Assembly (NCBI GenBank): GCA_037445185.1 | Contig: JBBIKZ010000137.1 | Span: forward strand, 1-5,812 | Source: JANWZL01 sp037445185 | Lineage (GTDB): Bacteria; Pseudomonadota; Gammaproteobacteria; Burkholderiales; Thiobacillaceae | Direction of reading: 5' to 3' | DNA: 5,812 nucleotides | Part shown: one piece after another, positions 5,811 to 5,812 of the stretch | Layout: each line of letters opens with the position of its first letter | Position numbering within the stretch: the first letter of the stretch is position 1 | Position numbers and translations under genes: made by a program | Notes under the pieces: generated by a model | The model's input: the letters and a program-made list of their open reading frames with translations, nothing else | Told to the model about the DNA's origin: nothing | Databases searched by the model: none

Positions 5811-5812
5811 AA

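Noticed and set aside
5588..5812. Plus-strand open frame inside the element, running off the window
   Set aside because: It begins at a non-ATG codon within the terminal repeat, has no ribosome binding site, no recognisable domain, and covers the hairpin-rich interior.
1..5812. CRISPR array, phage genes, toxin-antitoxin or defence system
   Set aside because: I found no regularly spaced direct repeats and no protein of those families; every well-supported gene belongs to housekeeping, regulatory or SRPBCC families.

Overview
The window reads as a GC-rich gammaproteobacterial chromosome segment. The gene order FmdB-family zinc ribbon, DUF502 membrane protein, aspS, nudB is a familiar housekeeping arrangement in Beta- and Gammaproteobacteria, and NudB and MetR both resemble their E. 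coli counterparts closely. A free-living Chromatiales-like or related lineage is plausible, but the genus cannot be fixed from the sequence alone.

Layout. Bases 1-98 hold a promoter region with an exact TATAAT and a strong Shine-Dalgarno site. They are followed by five genes on the plus strand plus one overlapping partner: FmdB-like (99-356), DUF502 (424-1050), aspS (1079-2860), nudB (2937-3407), and two tandem exported SRPBCC-domain proteins (3446-4021 and 4018-4578, overlapping by ATGA). A near-perfect intrinsic terminator hairpin (372-407) lies between the FmdB gene and the DUF502 gene, so the first gene probably makes most of its transcript alone, with read-through or an unseen internal promoter feeding the rest. 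On the minus strand, converging on this block, is metR (5535-4642), the homocysteine-responsive LysR-type regulator of methionine synthesis.

The last 240 bases, just upstream of metR, contain no convincing gene. They form a discrete 239-bp unit (5572-5810) bounded by perfect 20-bp inverted terminal repeats and filled with short hairpins. It looks like a non-autonomous transposable element (MITE-like) or other dispersed structured repeat, and is the least explained part of the window.

How the genes fit together. AspRS charges tRNA with aspartate, and its anticodon-domain residues suggest a non-discriminating enzyme. NudB removes pyrophosphate in folate synthesis, and MetR regulates methionine genes that use folate-borne methyl groups. 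The SRPBCC pair are probably periplasmic proteins with a ligand-binding fold of unknown ligand, made by tandem duplication. I see no defence island, CRISPR array, phage gene or new multi-gene system. Apart from the inverted-repeat unit, the region is ordinary core genome.
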